From the NCBI GenBank assembly GCA_037976565.1, contig CP137675.1, forward strand, positions 32,005,820 to 32,069,819: a stretch of DNA of 64,000 nucleotides, read 5' to 3'. Positions within the stretch are counted from its first letter, which is position 1, and each line of letters starts with the position of its first letter. Shown piece after piece: positions 33,601 to 44,898 of the stretch. The translations under genes and the position numbers were made by a program. The notes below the pieces were generated by a model. It searched no databases. It was not told the origin of the DNA and saw only the letters and a list, made by a program, of their open reading frames with translations. The stretch is from Mesocentrotus franciscanus. Taxonomy: Eukaryota > Echinodermata > Echinoidea > Camarodonta > Strongylocentrotidae.

Positions 33601-34072
33601 TGTTTGAATAAGATAATATTATGCTCCCAGTCTCGGGGGGGGGGGTAATTACCGTAAGGGTAAATTGTCAGGGCAAATGTGGACAAAAAGTGGGAAATAC
33701 CGAGAAAAAACTGGGAAATAGTATTACAATAAAAATTGTAAAAAACGTTATGGCTGTCAGGCTAGGTCGAAGCTATGGAAAGCATCATCTTTGAAATGGA
33801 CAGTGGGGAGTACAGTCTTGATTTTTCTAAGTCGATCCCATTCAACTTTTAACGAATCCTCTTTTGAAAAAAATTTAGGACTGCATTGGATTTTAAAAAA
33901 TTAGACCATTAGTAAGATGATTTTTCTATCCCTTTTACAGATCCTCGTTGAAAATCGATTACTACATATCCTAAGAGAATACGACAGCCTCCGATTCGAA
34001 TTGTTCAATGTCTTATATGATACGGAAAACAATGGAGGTCACATTTTGAATGCTTTACAACACAACAGGTAA
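30688..34072 (+). CDS. Unidentified spliced gene, short helical protein
   Basis: Exons: 30688-30767 (acceptor TTACACAG, donor GTAAGT, internal ATG 30701), 31392-31456 (acceptor CTTTTAG, donor GTTAGT), 31837-31893 plus 33132-33182 (donor GTAAGT), and 33941 onward (acceptor CCTTTTACAG). Phases match at every junction: 67 nt, then 65, then 90 or 108, then 129 to an AGG-TAA stop at 34070. A donor at 34069 is an alternative, continuing to a further exon. The product is ~117-123 residues. Recognisable text is KDLTSAETLSVLRDKFSP, SLRVDDETKSLTPVVTVF, NKLPEESYRQAVGLLL, KTTEKLYDN and NRLLHILREYDSLRFELFNV. It looks all-helical and charged; a death-fold-like domain is possible but I do not recognise the family. 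The third coding exon is split by a 1248-bp transposon. Confidence 0.65.
31886..33133. mobile_element. 1248-bp TU-like foldback element inside a coding exon
   Basis: CTTACTGC is duplicated at both edges (31878-31885 and 33134-33141), an 8-bp target duplication. Outer domains are arrays of the 15-bp unit GTAAAAATGTCAGAG (about 12 units at 31894-32082; about 13 inverted units at 32935-33131). Inner domains are an inverted pair (32083-32330 and 32705-32935, with GTCGAGACGTA and ATCCTGAGGATAATAC). The middle, 32340-32700, is unique. This three-part layout and the 15-bp tandem unit match the description of sea urchin TU elements. Each unit contains GAG-GTAAAA, a splice-donor-like word. Confidence 0.9.
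33191..33215. repeat. (AATTC)n tract
   Basis: CAATTCAATTCAATC-type repeats. This is either a microsatellite or the remnant tail of a minus-strand LINE, since several LINEs here end in TTGAA repeats. Confidence 0.7.
33427..33552. repeat. Foldback of about 50-bp arms in the last intron of the unknown gene
   Basis: AGTGATGTGCACTGCACTTGG...ATGAAC pairs imperfectly with GTTCATTAT...GTGCAGTGCATATTCACT around a short loop. Confidence 0.65.
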
Positions 34073-34678
34073 TAATTAGTTATTACTTTAAAAAAACTCT
34101 TTATTTGCCACGCAAATAATCTCCCTGTGCCACATTGTATTTATCATGGGATAAATATACCAACGGCTTCAAGATTATTTAACTGTTTCCTGTGCAAGAT
34201 TAATCTACACTGGTGTTAAAAGGGTTGTCATGCAGCTAATCAAGACTGGAAATTAGGAAATTTGCAAAGCCATCGTGTTGCACAAAGCAATCCTTCTGTC
34301 AAGTGGTGCCTTTTTTTTTAAAGATTACACGTATGACAAATGAGCGACCGTGCAGAGAGGCGAAGAAAGCAACCAAAGTGTTGAAGACCTTTGTTTGGGA
34401 TATCTCACCACGAAACAAAATCTGTTACGCATGTCAAGATGTCTTCCAGTGCGTAACAAAGATACTTTTATTTTCTCACTACCCATCTTAATTTGGTGTC
34501 GATTTGTTGAATACATGCAGACGGCCTGTACTACACCAGCGATGCAACTAATGAAGATGCATTCATAAACACACTTAATGTCATTCTACAACTAAGTACT
34601 ATGTGTGATTGCATTGTGGTGCAAGGAAAAAACGATACAGGCAATGATAGTAGAAGTTAAGGAAAACCCTTTAGGTCT
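34073..34678. other. Downstream of the unknown gene, nothing certain
   Basis: An acceptor-like CATGCAG at 34520 could open another exon, but the frame set by a 34068 donor stops after 9-10 codons. Nothing else is recognised. Confidence 0.3.
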
Positions 34679-34830
34679 ACTCACATTTTTGCGTAATTCC
34701 TTCAGTGGTCCAATATGAAATATGAACTGTTCATAACGTTTGTAACACTAAGACATACACATTTATTTCCTGTTCCCTGTCCGCCTCTCTGTCTCCTTTT
34801 CTCGTCGATATTTGCTTCACTTGAGTAATA
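34679..34830. repeat. Third, diverged copy of part of the A/B sequence
   Basis: CTCACATTTTTGCGTAATTC, ATGAAATATGAACT and TATTTGCTTCAC match 18829-18980 and the equivalent in region B in the same order, with many substitutions and a one-base indel. The A/B sequence is therefore a dispersed repeat, not just one duplication. Confidence 0.6.
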
Positions 34831-34852
34831 TGGGGCGGTCACACATATAGGG

Positions 34853-35218
34853 GACGTACGGGGGACGCACGGCCCGCGCATTGAAAATTTGCAATTAACG
34901 CCAGCGCGTTGTCGTTTGCTAGGTGTGCGTCATCATTCGTTACTCGTTCGTCGAGTGCGCTGGACCAACTCTGGACCAACGCTATGCATTCGACGTCATT
35001 CGCTGTGTGCGTCGGGATTTTTTGTGCATGCACAAAAATGTGCGCGGAGCTTGACGCATGAATGTACACGCGAAAAGGACGCCAGACACGCACATAGCGG
35101 GCTAGCAACTCGCTTTGCATTCGGTGTCAGCTCGCTAGCTTCTCCCAAATCCTGACAAAAGTTGGGCGCACGACCTATTCCGATTTTCAATGCGCGGGCC
35201 GTGCGTCGTCTACTACCG
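34853..35218. mobile_element. GC-rich MITE with long inverted ends
   Basis: ACGCACGGCCCGCGCATTGA (inside the left end) has an exact inverse at the right end (TCAATGCGCGGGCCGTGCGT). Pairing extends to about 24 bases exactly and less well outward. The interior is rich in CG and has no gene; the overlapping frames on both strands are by-products. Confidence 0.75.
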
Positions 35219-35530
35219 TGTTTACACAGTGACTCGGCTCGGGGGTTGAATCCTCAAGCAGGGTTGAACCCTACAAAGAGGGTAACTATGATCGTGTTTA
35301 TATGGAAACAAAATAAGGCGAGTTCAACACGGCCCGTGGATCAATGACGTCACAATGCGGGGAATTTGCCACTCAAATATTCAGCATCAGCAGAGAAGGT
35401 ACGCGCTAGCTGGGTTCGACACGGCTCGAGGATCACAGATATCCCGTTTACATGACATAAAATTGCCGCGTTGAGCACGTCTCGCGGGTTGAAACCTGTC
35501 ATTCTGGCGGATCCAAAAAAGCGGGTTCAG
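35219..35530. repeat. GC-rich repetitive stretch next to the MITE
   Basis: It contains several versions of GGGTTCGACACGGCTCGAGG / GAGTTCAACACGGCCCGTGG and GTTTACA words (GTGTTTACACAG, CGTTTACATGAC), typical of a DNA transposon interior or ends. No coding capacity is seen. Confidence 0.45.
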
Positions 35531-37380
35531 GCGTAGTGTAGCAGTGCAATTACCGTGCGATCGACTCTCGTCCAGTAAACATCATTTGCATAAAATAAAC
35601 AATTGTGTACCGATTGGTGCGAAAAAGTAAACACATTTCGAAGGCAAATTCTAGCTTCATTAATGTGATGAATATCAGCAATCAAAGCTACTAAATCGAT
35701 TATGTAATAAATTTGCAAGACACTCATGTGTATAACAAGAGTTATTGATGCACCGAAAATGTGAAATTTAAGGGATAATTTTGACGAACAAAACGAAAAA
35801 AATGAGATACGAAATCGCCGTAAAATTCATATGAACAGAAAGGAAATTTAATAATCTCAATCCTTCTGAAACGGTTAAACACAAACATACTCCGGCGACA
35901 GTTTATTGTTCCGCGGTTAAAATTCTGCACTAACTGAATTCATAACTTTAACCCTTGACTAAACATTATATAATCCTAAATCTAACATTAAGCATAATCA
36001 CAACACAAAGCCTTACATTATAACTCTGACAAAATAAAGCCCAAACAAAATGATGGACATGCAGTGCGATTCTCTAAGTATTTCTTCTCGAACAATCAGA
36101 CTTGTACAAAATCCAAGGAAGTTAGTAGCAGCCAACAAGAGAGGAATCTAAAAATAGCTTTCAGATACATATATTGCGCATGGATAATACGTGTACCGTA
36201 TATGCAACGTACACCGGAAGTATGCAATTCCCGGAAGTGTCTCGAAATTACGTCCAAGAATCGCACATCTGGGCAATTCGGGGCAATGATGGTGAGAATT
36301 GGACGAATTTGCTACTCGTGACATGTTTTGAGAATAAACATGCCTTACAACAAGTTAATACGCGTCAGGGGACAAAACCTAATGAGGTATAACGTATTTT
36401 TATTTATTTACATCAAGACAATTAGAGCCCATTGATGGTAATGATTAATGAATATTCATATAACTATCAGGAGTTGACCTAATTCGCATACACGCAAGGT
36501 AAAAAATATTAAACCAATAAGCGCGTAGTGTGCACATTGCATACGCGCGCGCCAGTCGTTGAGAGTCGGTGAGAGGTCAGAAGGAATGAATATTTATGAA
36601 GTGATCACGCACTGACCTTATGCGACCTCATACTCTAACGACAGTTTGCCAATCAGCATCGCGTATTACAAGGTAAGTGCACGCGCATGCTATTGTATGT
36701 TCACCTATGGCATGTGCAAAGTGGCTTTGTCTAGCTAGTCGGAATGGCAAGGGTTATGAATATTGACAAGGTACATATGGCGAAGTTTTGCAAATTTCCT
36801 CGAAATTTCTCATGAATATACATAAGGATCTGTTGCAACTACTTATGTAGGTTTTTTTCTCAATGAACAACGTGATTGACAGTGAACGCCCCGCCCAAGT
36901 TGGCCATCCGGTTGGAAATATTCCACCGCGCGTCAATGTAAAAATGCGTGTTGTGTTAGCCCTAGAAAGTGTCGTGTCAGTTAATTTTCAACTCGAAAGG
37001 TACATATGTACAATTTTCACAAAAGTAGACAAATTTGGCATCTACAGCAAGTCTAAAACCTAAATTTTCATTAAAGCCAGGTTTTTCTGTACAGAAAGAT
37101 ATATTCGGGGAGATATGAGCTCGTAAAATGGAGAAAGTGTGTAGAAGATGTAGCTTAACTTATTGTAATGGCATAATTATATTATCGTAAGGGGACACCT
37201 GTCCTGGCCAGTGGAAAATCATCCCCCAGACATCTACCCCCAAATCACTCACAAGAAGATCAATTTCCCTGGTCAATTTAACCCTAGAACTACTGTTAAA
37301 TCCTGTTAACCCAAATAGTTTCCTTCCACGTACAATCTCTACGAGAGGGAACTATTTGGAGCGTCATGAAATGACTGACC
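35531..37380. other. Intergenic, nothing recognised
   Basis: Several GAATATTCAT/GAATATTTATGAA words occur at 36450-36780. The frames at 36064-36392 and 36754-37063 have no domain, no codon bias and no splice context. It is the spacer between the two oppositely oriented genes. Confidence 0.35.
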
Positions 37381-38010
37381 AATTCAATTCAATTCAATTC
37401 AATTCAATTCAATTTCGGTTTATTAATATCAACATATACAATGTACAATGCAGTAGTCCAAGGACCAATATTGCAATGTTTACCTAAAATGTGCATAAAA
37501 ACAGGAATGATCATGTACATGTACAATTAAAATGATACTAAATAAAGTTATCATAATTGTTCATACCTCATACCTATATACATATTTTGCTAAATGAAAG
37601 TAGATTGATGAATAACTGTAAAAGTAACTTGAAATGTTGAACCAATTATTGCAAGTAATCATAATCTAAAACAATATATTCTAAAACAATATAGAGAGGA
37701 AATTATTATATTGCAATTGTCAAAATGAGATCCATAAACTGAAAAAAGTGTACATGCAGGTTTGTCTGTTATGGGACAGATTAGGTCAAATTATATTGAA
37801 TGGAATTATTACATTAAAAATATATCATTAAAGCATTTCATATAAAGTGATGTATAACGCCTATGAGCATACACAAATTCTTATAATTTTTGAGTTTTCA
37901 CATTACATTGTAAACTGAAGTTGAGTTACGATTAAGTTATTGCAGCAGAATTATACAGGGTAGTTTAAGAACAACTTTAAAAGAAAAAGATCAAAGCTAA
38001 ATAACTTAAA
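37381..38010 (-). mobile_element. 3' end of a minus-strand LINE
   Basis: It begins with AATTCAATTCAATTC repeats followed by TTTCGGTTTATTAATATC. Read on the minus strand that is an AATAAACCGAAATTGAATTG tail, like the other CR1-like LINEs here. Only 3' UTR seems to be present and the inner boundary is uncertain. Confidence 0.55.
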
Positions 38011-39019
38011 GAAGAGCACTCAATAATATGTGCTCAGCTTATACTCGCACGGATCAATCAGAATCAACCTCCGGTGACGTGACTATCTCCGCCAAATAGC
38101 TATGTCGTGTACTATTTTCCTTGTCGTTGTTGCTGCTGCTACTGTGGGATTCATGCTGGGGCCTATTTGAAAAGTAATTCATTGACCTCTTTCCATCTTT
38201 GGTCATATCGATCCTGTTTGACCATTTCGGACCATGATGAAAGATGACTAGAAAGGAAGAACGTCGATTCTGAGTGGGAGAAATGGAGGAAATTAAAGTT
38301 CAAAGTTCAATTTTCTTTTTCCATACTTTAATAAATGAAAACAATATTTAAAACATAACATTTATGGTTTTCAGTTTTGTATTTTCCTAGCCTGTACTTT
38401 TTGGTTTCTTTCCTCTCTTGTATATAAGTCGTGTACTATTTTCCAGGCTAAGACAATTTGTCCTCACTCGAAATCACTAACTAGGGACTATTTGAATTGA
38501 AGCTTTGACATATCTACGGCTGTGTGCTTCACTGCGATATTCAGTCCCGCACTATTTCGATTTCTCTTCTCGCTTAATTATGCTTAGCCCCATCAACAAT
38601 GTAGTGCTACCCCTGCTTTCGTAGCATGTATAGAGGTCTCGGTAGTCCTGTACCTTTTTCGTTGAGGCAATCCGACTTTGGTAAAATCAAGAGTGAAAAA
38701 ATTGAATAAACTTAAGCCCGTATATAGCATGGGGTTTGTCAAAAAAAATGAAAAGTATATTATGTTTCACGATCTTGACATTGCAAAAACGAGAAACATG
38801 TTAAGTTCCTCAAAAGAAAACTAAAAATAAGGATAAGAAGGCAATTTAAATGGAGGCAAGAATAGCAAAGTAGAGAATGAAAACATTACGTGAGAGATAT
38901 GATTACATTATTATATTGATGTCACTATGATTTCGTCTATATGCATGAGGAGGCTTAGATGGAGTATTAACTTTCAATATTTTTTCATATTACTCTAGTT
39001 TATTTATATATGTCGTAGA
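38011..39019. other. Downstream of the fucosyltransferase gene, nothing recognised
   Basis: GTCGTGTACTATTTTCC occurs twice (38104, 38427). The rest shows no gene or inverted repeat that I can support. Confidence 0.35.
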
Positions 39020-39150
39020 TTATTTTGTAATACCAATCCATCCAAAAATATCATGCCAAGTATTCTCTTTAAATATAAAGTTGCTTTCTGACCGTGCGAT
39101 TATATCATATTGGAAGGGTTGATTAGGTAGTGCATAAGAATTTTTGTATA
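39020..39150 (-). CDS. O-fucosyltransferase-like, tentative last exon
   Basis: The frame reads ARSESNFIFKENTWHDIFGW and ends at TAA 39020-39022. That resembles the family's C-terminal 'R-S-x-x-F-I-x-S-x-x-S-T-W' motif, which normally follows E-Q-E-I-C directly. The only AG in the matching phase is at 39151-39152 (CTTCACAG), which would insert ~15 extra residues; no AG precedes the expected junction. So either the exon edge differs, the acceptor is mutated, or the resemblance is chance. Confidence 0.35.
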
Positions 39151-39917
39151 CTGTGAAGTTTGCGAATGACCAGAATGAGTAGAAATTGACTTTTAAGTCA
39201 CATGCCCTGTACACATAATGGGACTACACATGTGACATGAACTGGGTGAAATATTAGTTAAAGCTGTTTATCTCTTTCTCGTCATGCTTAGATTTTTATT
39301 GGGGCATTTGAAGAGCAATATTTTCAGGGAACACTTCTACTATGTTATTCTTCCAAATTGATATTTAAAAAAAGGAAAATCAACCATTAAGCAAAAATCT
39401 TTACTAGAACTCAACCCTATAATCCATGTTTCTAATTATTTACACAGAGAAAAATGTAGAGGAGAATCAGAGGAAATAACAGTCTTTAATGATCTCCTAA
39501 TATATACACGACATTTAATGGAAACATAACTCTTTTTAATTGTAACCGAAGTTATGTCAACATTAACATGATCAATATAGCTCGAGCGAAAGGCATAAGG
39601 AAATCTTTTTTTAAATTACAACTTTGCAACATACTGAAATAATGATGATAGTATGAATCCTCCACGTCTCCAGTATGCATTGACGTCATTATAGACAGCA
39701 ATTCAAAAAAGTTGTTATTAGCAATTTGTATGATTTTCTGTAACATTTTCAAATATGTTTTTCTCTAATATTTCTTCCTTTAATGAAGGCAACTTGACTG
39801 TATTTATCAATTTGGCGATTACCTTTTGTTTAATAAAAATGTTTCTTTATCAAATGAATTTATGAGAATTTACATATACAAACAAATTTTAGAAACTACA
39901 TGTATATTTGAATGAAG
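39151..39917. other. Probable last intron of the fucosyltransferase gene, left part
   Basis: AT-rich. Short frames on both strands lack support. The right part of this intron is the nested LINE pair. Confidence 0.4.
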
Positions 39918-40183
39918 ATGTCTAATAATGTTTATTGTCTCGTTTCTTTATAATGGCTCTAATTGGAAAATATGTTTAGATACTGGTCCGATAAAATAGG
40001 GGGTTTGCCATTTTGTTTACATTTCAATTGTAACATAAAAGATATGAATTTAGTATGCTCTAAAAATAATTTGCCAGAATTTTATGTAGATATTCTTTGT
40101 ACTTGGTCAGAATTAAGATTCAATGATATGTTTAAAGTAAGAAATATTCCAAATGAAATTATTTGGAAAAATAGTAACATTAC

Positions 40184-41599
40184 AATGTGGAATATGAGGG
40201 ATTGCATTAGACTGGTTTAGGTTCTTTTAAGCAGAGTTCAACATACTTTTGTCCACGGTGTTTTATCTTCCTCATTAAATGTCTCTATTGGGGTACCTCA
40301 GGGATCAATACTGGGCCCCCTGCTATTTCTTTTATACATAAATGATCTTTGTAAATCTTCTAATTTATTAACCTTCTATCAATTTGCTGATGACACTAGT
40401 ATATTTTTTCATCTTAAGATTTGAATAATACTGTCCGTGTTCTAAATAATGAGCTTAAGAATATATCTGACTGGTTAAAAGCAAATAAATTTTCTCTGAA
40501 TGTTGACAAAACTAAATGTGTTTATTTTCGAAAAACTAAATATAATATAGGATCTAACATTTGCGATATAGCTAGCAATAATGGTCCTTTAATTAATAAC
40601 GATAATATTCCCATTTATATTAATAATAAACTTATTCAATTAAGTAATTCCGTTAACTTCTTGGGTGTCGTAGTAGATAATTGCTTAGGATTTAAGGACC
40701 ACATCACAAATGTTTTACACAAGATCAGCAGGAATGCTGGCTTGATAAATAAACTAAAATATAGTTTGTTACCCGAAAATTTGATAACTTTATATCATTC
40801 CATTATTTTCCCTTATTTAAAATATTGTAATATTGTATGGGCTACCAATGCAACACAAACTGAATTAGACTCACTATTTAAAGTTCAAAAGAAATGTTTA
40901 AGAATAGCTACCAATTCTCATTATCTAGCACCATCTGCACCTTTATTTAAGAAGCTGTCATTATTAAATATATATGATATAAATAAGCAAGAAATTGCAA
41001 CGTTCATGTACAAATATAAAAATAAGTTGTTACCTGCCCCGTTTTCAGACCTCTTTCAATATAATAGTCAAATTCATAATTATAATACACGATTTTCCAA
41101 CAAATTTCATTAATGGTCTGTTAAGTCTAGTTATGAAGCTAAATCAATGAGTTATCTAGGTCCTAAACAGTGGAATACGATTCCCCAAGTAATAACAAAA
41201 TCACAATTCATATCTTCCTTTAGAAAACAATATAAAATCTTACTACTGAATAATTATTAATCATTACAGTTGTTGATTTGTTATATCTGAAACCCTTTCA
41301 TTGTTGTTTTCTTTTCTTTTCCCCCTTAATTTTTGTTCTTCACTATTTCACTTTCTCTTGTCTTATAGATAGTTGAAGTGTTTGTACTTTGCTTATTTTA
41401 CTTAATTTATTGCTGTGTGCTTATAATATTTTGTATTTCTTTTTGTTTGTTTTTCATTCTGTTATGGGCGATCCAACCTCACAGGTTTTCGCAACATTCA
41501 TGGAAAGCCCCGCATATAACCTCTGTACACATAGTTAAAATTTATCGTTACTTTGTATATTTTGATTTTTATATTGCGAAATAAAATTGAATTGAATTG
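40184..41599 (+). mobile_element. CR1-like LINE, 5'-truncated, nested
   Basis: It begins within the RT palm (IALDWFR-like text) and ends GAATTGAATTGAATT. ATTAC occurs at both junctions (about 40179-40183 and 41600-41605), a short possible target duplication. It is younger than the Tx1-like LINE it interrupts. Confidence 0.8.
40260..41260 (+). pseudogene. LINE RT C-terminal half
   Basis: GVPQGSILGPLLFLLYINDL (about 40291-40350) and FADDT (40383-40397, catalytic pair) are followed by a frameshift. The thumb and C-terminus then run in 40421-41113 (WLKANKFSLNVDKTKCVYF, VNFLGVVVD, PYLKYCNIVWA, RLNIYDI-like text, YNTRFSNKFH). An in-frame TAA at 41111-41113 precedes LGPKQWNTIPQ and FISSFRKQYK. Typical CR1/Jockey-type C-terminus without the endonuclease. 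Confidence 0.8.
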
Positions 41600-42658
41600 A
41601 ATTACCTTTAAGAACAAAATATTGTTTTATCGAGAATGGCAAGATGCCTGTTTATTACAAATTCACAATTTGATTACAAATGGTATGTGGAATGACTCGA
41701 CATTAATAAATACAAAAGTGAAAGCACAACAGCTCTTATTTGATTTCAAATATACAACATTAAAGAAAGCATTTCCGCAGTGTTGGTTATAGATTCAGTT
41801 ATGTCAATGATTTTGAACATGAATGTGATATTTCGAATCTTATAGAAATAGACACAGGGGATAAAGTGAATGTTTTTGTTATGAAAGTGAAAGATTACTA
41901 TCGTTTGTTAATACGTAAGAAGTCAAGAGAACCAAATGTCATTTATTTCTGGAATTCCTTTCTAGATTTAGATAATGACTTTGTTTGGAAAGATGTATTT
42001 TTATTTGAAATAAAGCAAATTCGTAATGATAAAGTTAAACAATTTAATTTTTAAAGATGATTCACAGGTTTATTGCCTCAAGAGAAAACTTACATAAATG
42101 GCAAATTGTGAATAATAATCTATGCCACTCTTGTGGACAAGTTGACTCAACGTTTCACTTTATGTTATATTGCAAGGACGTGACTTTGTTTTGGAAATAA
42201 TATGTAATTTGATATTTAACCTATTCCAAGTAGAAATACAAACAAACCAAAAGATATTAGTTGTAGGTAAGGACATAGGAAACAAGAAATATACTCTCCT
42301 GAATATTATTTTGAATTATGCTCAATAGGCAATTTATAAATGTTACGTTAAAAAGATTGTCAATGGTTCCGTTTTTTCCCACATACTTTGTTTTTTGAAT
42401 TCAAGTCATTGTAAGATTATTTTTAAGGTATGAATGTGGTAGCAAAGAAAATGATACTAAGCTGGAAGAATTGTTGACAATACCTTCATTTTAGCCTATG
42501 TTATGTTTCACTCAATCATTGAGTAAGGAATGTAAATATGTATTGAAATTATGGAAATAAAAACCTCGCTTGAGGATAAGAGGAAAAAAATGTCTAATAA
42601 TCTTTATCGTTTTATGGGATATTAATTTCGTTAAAGAAATATATAGTTATACCTTTAC

Positions 42659-42785
42659 AGATCTCCTGTTCTACTAATGACGTCAGATAGTTGTTGTCAC
42701 GTGATAGTTTTGGGGATTCGTCGATGAGGTCGCTCGTCGTGTGAATGTTTGGCACTCCTACACGAAGTCCTTTGATCAAATCATT
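42659..42785 (-). CDS. O-fucosyltransferase-like, exon 3
   Basis: 127 nt: acceptor TTTCTTTCGTAACAG, 42 codons plus one base, donor GTAAAG. It reads NDLIKGLRVGVPNIHTTSDL and NNYLTSLVEQEI. 'S-L-V-E-Q-E-I-C' is the acidic C-terminal motif of the family's nucleotide-sugar-binding half. Entry phase 0 matches exon 2. Just beyond its donor is the Tx1-like LINE at 39938-42589. Confidence 0.8.
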
Positions 42786-42789
42786 CTGT

Positions 42790-43028
42790 TACGAAAGAAA
42801 AAAAAGGGATTATTAAAAAGAAACATGCATCTTATGTGTCATTTAATTTCTATGAAAGATCAGAATTTGACTTTACAAATTCGAGGACATTGTGAAAGTA
42901 ACTATCTTATTGTGATGTATACTATGAATGAGTGTGTACTGTGACATCTTGAAATCATCAAGATAAAAATAATTTGACAAAATCTTGCCGAAAATCACAT
43001 GCACTGCACATAGACATGACTGAACGGG
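42790..43028. other. Fucosyltransferase intron 2, right-hand part
   Basis: Begins with the polypyrimidine tract of the exon 3 acceptor on the minus strand (42786-42807). Nothing else is recognised. Confidence 0.4.
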
Positions 43029-43140
43029 ACTATATGCTACTACTAACTAGTATTACTATTAATACTACTAGTAATACTACCACAACGACTACTTCTACGA
43101 CCGCTACTACCACCACAATAACCGCTTCTATTATTAATTC
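43029..43140. repeat. Imperfect (ACT)n trinucleotide tract
   Basis: Runs of ACTACTA, ATTACTATT, ACTACCAC and similar words in intron 2 of the fucosyltransferase gene. Confidence 0.85.
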
Positions 43141-43240
43141 ATGTATTACTCTTAAAGTCTCTTTTGTATACAACTAGTTATTGTTAGACAAATGGTTTGC
43201 TTTGATGGTTTGATTTACCTGACTGCTAGGAAAGCAATGT

Positions 43241-43412
43241 TATGCTCTTAGGCAACCAGGGGACCGACGACTTTTAGTCCTCTCTCAGGGACTTGGTAAT
43301 GAGGAGTAATGCCTTACCGGAGGGCACTAGCGCATCGGCTTGGTTTCGAACCCGGGACCTCATGGCTACCAGGCCAATGCTATACCACTAAGCCATCACG
43401 TCTCCTCAGAAC
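43241..43412 (-). mobile_element. tRNA-derived SINE
   Basis: Read on the minus strand, 43406-43341 has a pol III A box (TGGCTTAGTGG) and B box (GGTTCGAAACC) with tRNA-like spacing. The tRNA-unrelated body follows to ~43241 with a short stem (TAGTCCTCTC/GGGACTTGG region). The acceptor stem does not pair as in a working tRNA, so it is called a SINE and not a tRNA gene. Confidence 0.7.
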
Positions 43413-43645
43413 TTGCTGGATCGACACTTTGTTCTGCGATCAATATCCTCTACTCATCTCATTTTCAGCTTCAGTCCTAAATCAACTACTATTCCTAACC
43501 CTAAATCAACCAGACACCACAATCTAATCACAGTTGTAACTTTGTAAGCTGTAACTATATCTTTGACGAAAAGATAATGATTCTCTGAACAAAAGTCGTC
43601 GGAGCATACTTCACTTTACGTCGGTCCACCAGCTTATTAACTTAC

Positions 43646-43784
43646 CTGTTTTTCAAGTTCTGATGCAAAATAAGCAGCTTTTATGTCGGACTCCGCCATA
43701 AAGTGAGAAAGGTTTGCTGCCAATTGGGACGGTGTTAATGCATCTAACGCGTTGCAGAGATCCAGTGCATAATCTTGCTTACAC
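43646..43784 (-). CDS. O-fucosyltransferase-like, exon 2
   Basis: 139 nt: acceptor TATTGACAG, then G completing the split Trp codon, 46 codons, then donor GTAAGT. It reads CKQDYALDLCNALDALTPSQ through AAYFASELEKQ, the family's segment after the H-x-R motif (a cysteine, then 'L-x-P-x-x-L-A ... Y-F-A-S'). It leaves phase 0. The intron separating it from exon 1 (43785-46686) holds a tandem repeat and a LINE fragment. Confidence 0.8.
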
Positions 43785-44898
43785 CTGTCAATACAAAATG
43801 TATATAAGTTAATAATATTTTTCATCAAGCAATAAAAATGTTTCAATAACAACAAAAATGGCACAACTTGATATGATCATTTAATTGGGTCATAGTAATA
43901 TTTAAACACTTATACAAATTGGTGTAGCCGAAAACACATGAAAAAGGAATACGGGCAAATCCATCCTTGAAATTGCCGGCATATTGAAAATATTGTTCAT
44001 AATCAATATATTTATATTCGTTTTGAGCCCCCCCCCCCCCACCCTCCCAACATGCGAAAGCTGGCTTTCTCCATGATTTGATCGTTAAAATGATTCAGTC
44101 CATTGGTGCCTGATCACACTTACATCAATTATATCAATCTGTTATCTACAAAAAAACAGTTATGTAATTTATCATAATTATTCGGTTTTAACGACAAATT
44201 ACAAAGCTTGTCTTAAAAGGACATTTGAAGGTTTATCGAATTAATTGTAATGAAATTCCTCAAAATTATGTATCATTGTTCCTTAATTTCTGAAAATTAC
44301 TTAAGATAGGCAGACTTTTCAAATCGTTTATAGTGGTCCCTGTCGTGGTATCGCGATCACGATCCATGCACAATAGACAGAAATATTAATCATGCTAATA
44401 TACTCTGCTATAATACCTGCGCAATGATTCACCTATACAGCAATAATTTGTCGTAGTCGCGATATCATAAACTATCCAATTCAGAAATAGCATGCCAATT
44501 ATTTTTACGCACATGATTGGAATAGCTTTCGAGGGTAACTTACATGTCCACGTACATTCGAATCTTAGCTCTTACACGATTGAAAAGAAGTTTGGATTTT
44601 AGGCCAATACTATCCTAAATCGATGCAGGTCTGAAAAGTATGGTGATGCAATTTTTCTTAATGTCCTATATATCATGTGCATTATTGCGAGTTGAAAATG
44701 TACATTTCATATCAATAATGGCAGAGGAAACATGAGGACCATCAAAACAATGTGCTAATGATCATAAGAGGTTTGTTTCTAAACCACAGAACACCCGCTT
44801 CAATAGACCGGTTTACTAACATTTTCAAATTTGTTTCACTTATATGCTCTTGTTTGCTATTTAATGAGTTCGATGGTTCATGTTATTTATATGTTTAC
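43785..44898. other. Fucosyltransferase intron 1, right of exon 2
   Basis: A C-run lies at 44030-44041. A lone end of the CCGGTTT MITE family is at 44811-44835. No coding sequence is seen. Confidence 0.45.

Larger units (their letters stand above)
39963..42200 (+). pseudogene. Tx1-type ORF2 C-terminal remnant, split by a LINE
   Basis: Left part (39963-40184): WSDKIGGLPFCLHFN, LPEFYVDILCTWSELRFNDM, NEIIWKNSNIT, the usual Tx1 post-RT segment. Right part (from 41605): FKNKILFYREWQDACLLQI, then the frame 41866-42054 (VKDYYRLLIRKKSREP, FVWKDVFLFEIKQIR), then a C-x-x-C...H-F...C zinc-ribbon-like end near 42120-42180. The two halves join in sense across the nested element. Frameshifts near 41790 and stops near 42054 show decay. 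Confidence 0.75.
39938..42589 (+). mobile_element. Tx1-like LINE fragment with 20-bp target duplication, interrupted
   Basis: ATGTCTAATAATGTTTATTG (39918-39937) and ATGTCTAATAATCTTTATCG (42590-42609) flank it (18 of 20 identical). It is 5'-truncated and ends in an A-rich tail (42581-42590). It sits in an intron of the fucosyltransferase gene, in the opposite orientation. A CR1-like LINE (40184-41599) is nested within. Confidence 0.85.

Noticed and set aside
34839..35190. Several 60-93-codon frames on both strands
   Set aside because: Lie within the CG-rich MITE; composition effect.
36064..36392. Two overlapping frames of 72-85 codons
   Set aside because: No domain, no splice context, no agreement of codon use with the two supported genes.
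43341..43406. tRNA gene on the minus strand
   Set aside because: A and B boxes are present but the acceptor and other stems do not pair properly and a SINE body follows.
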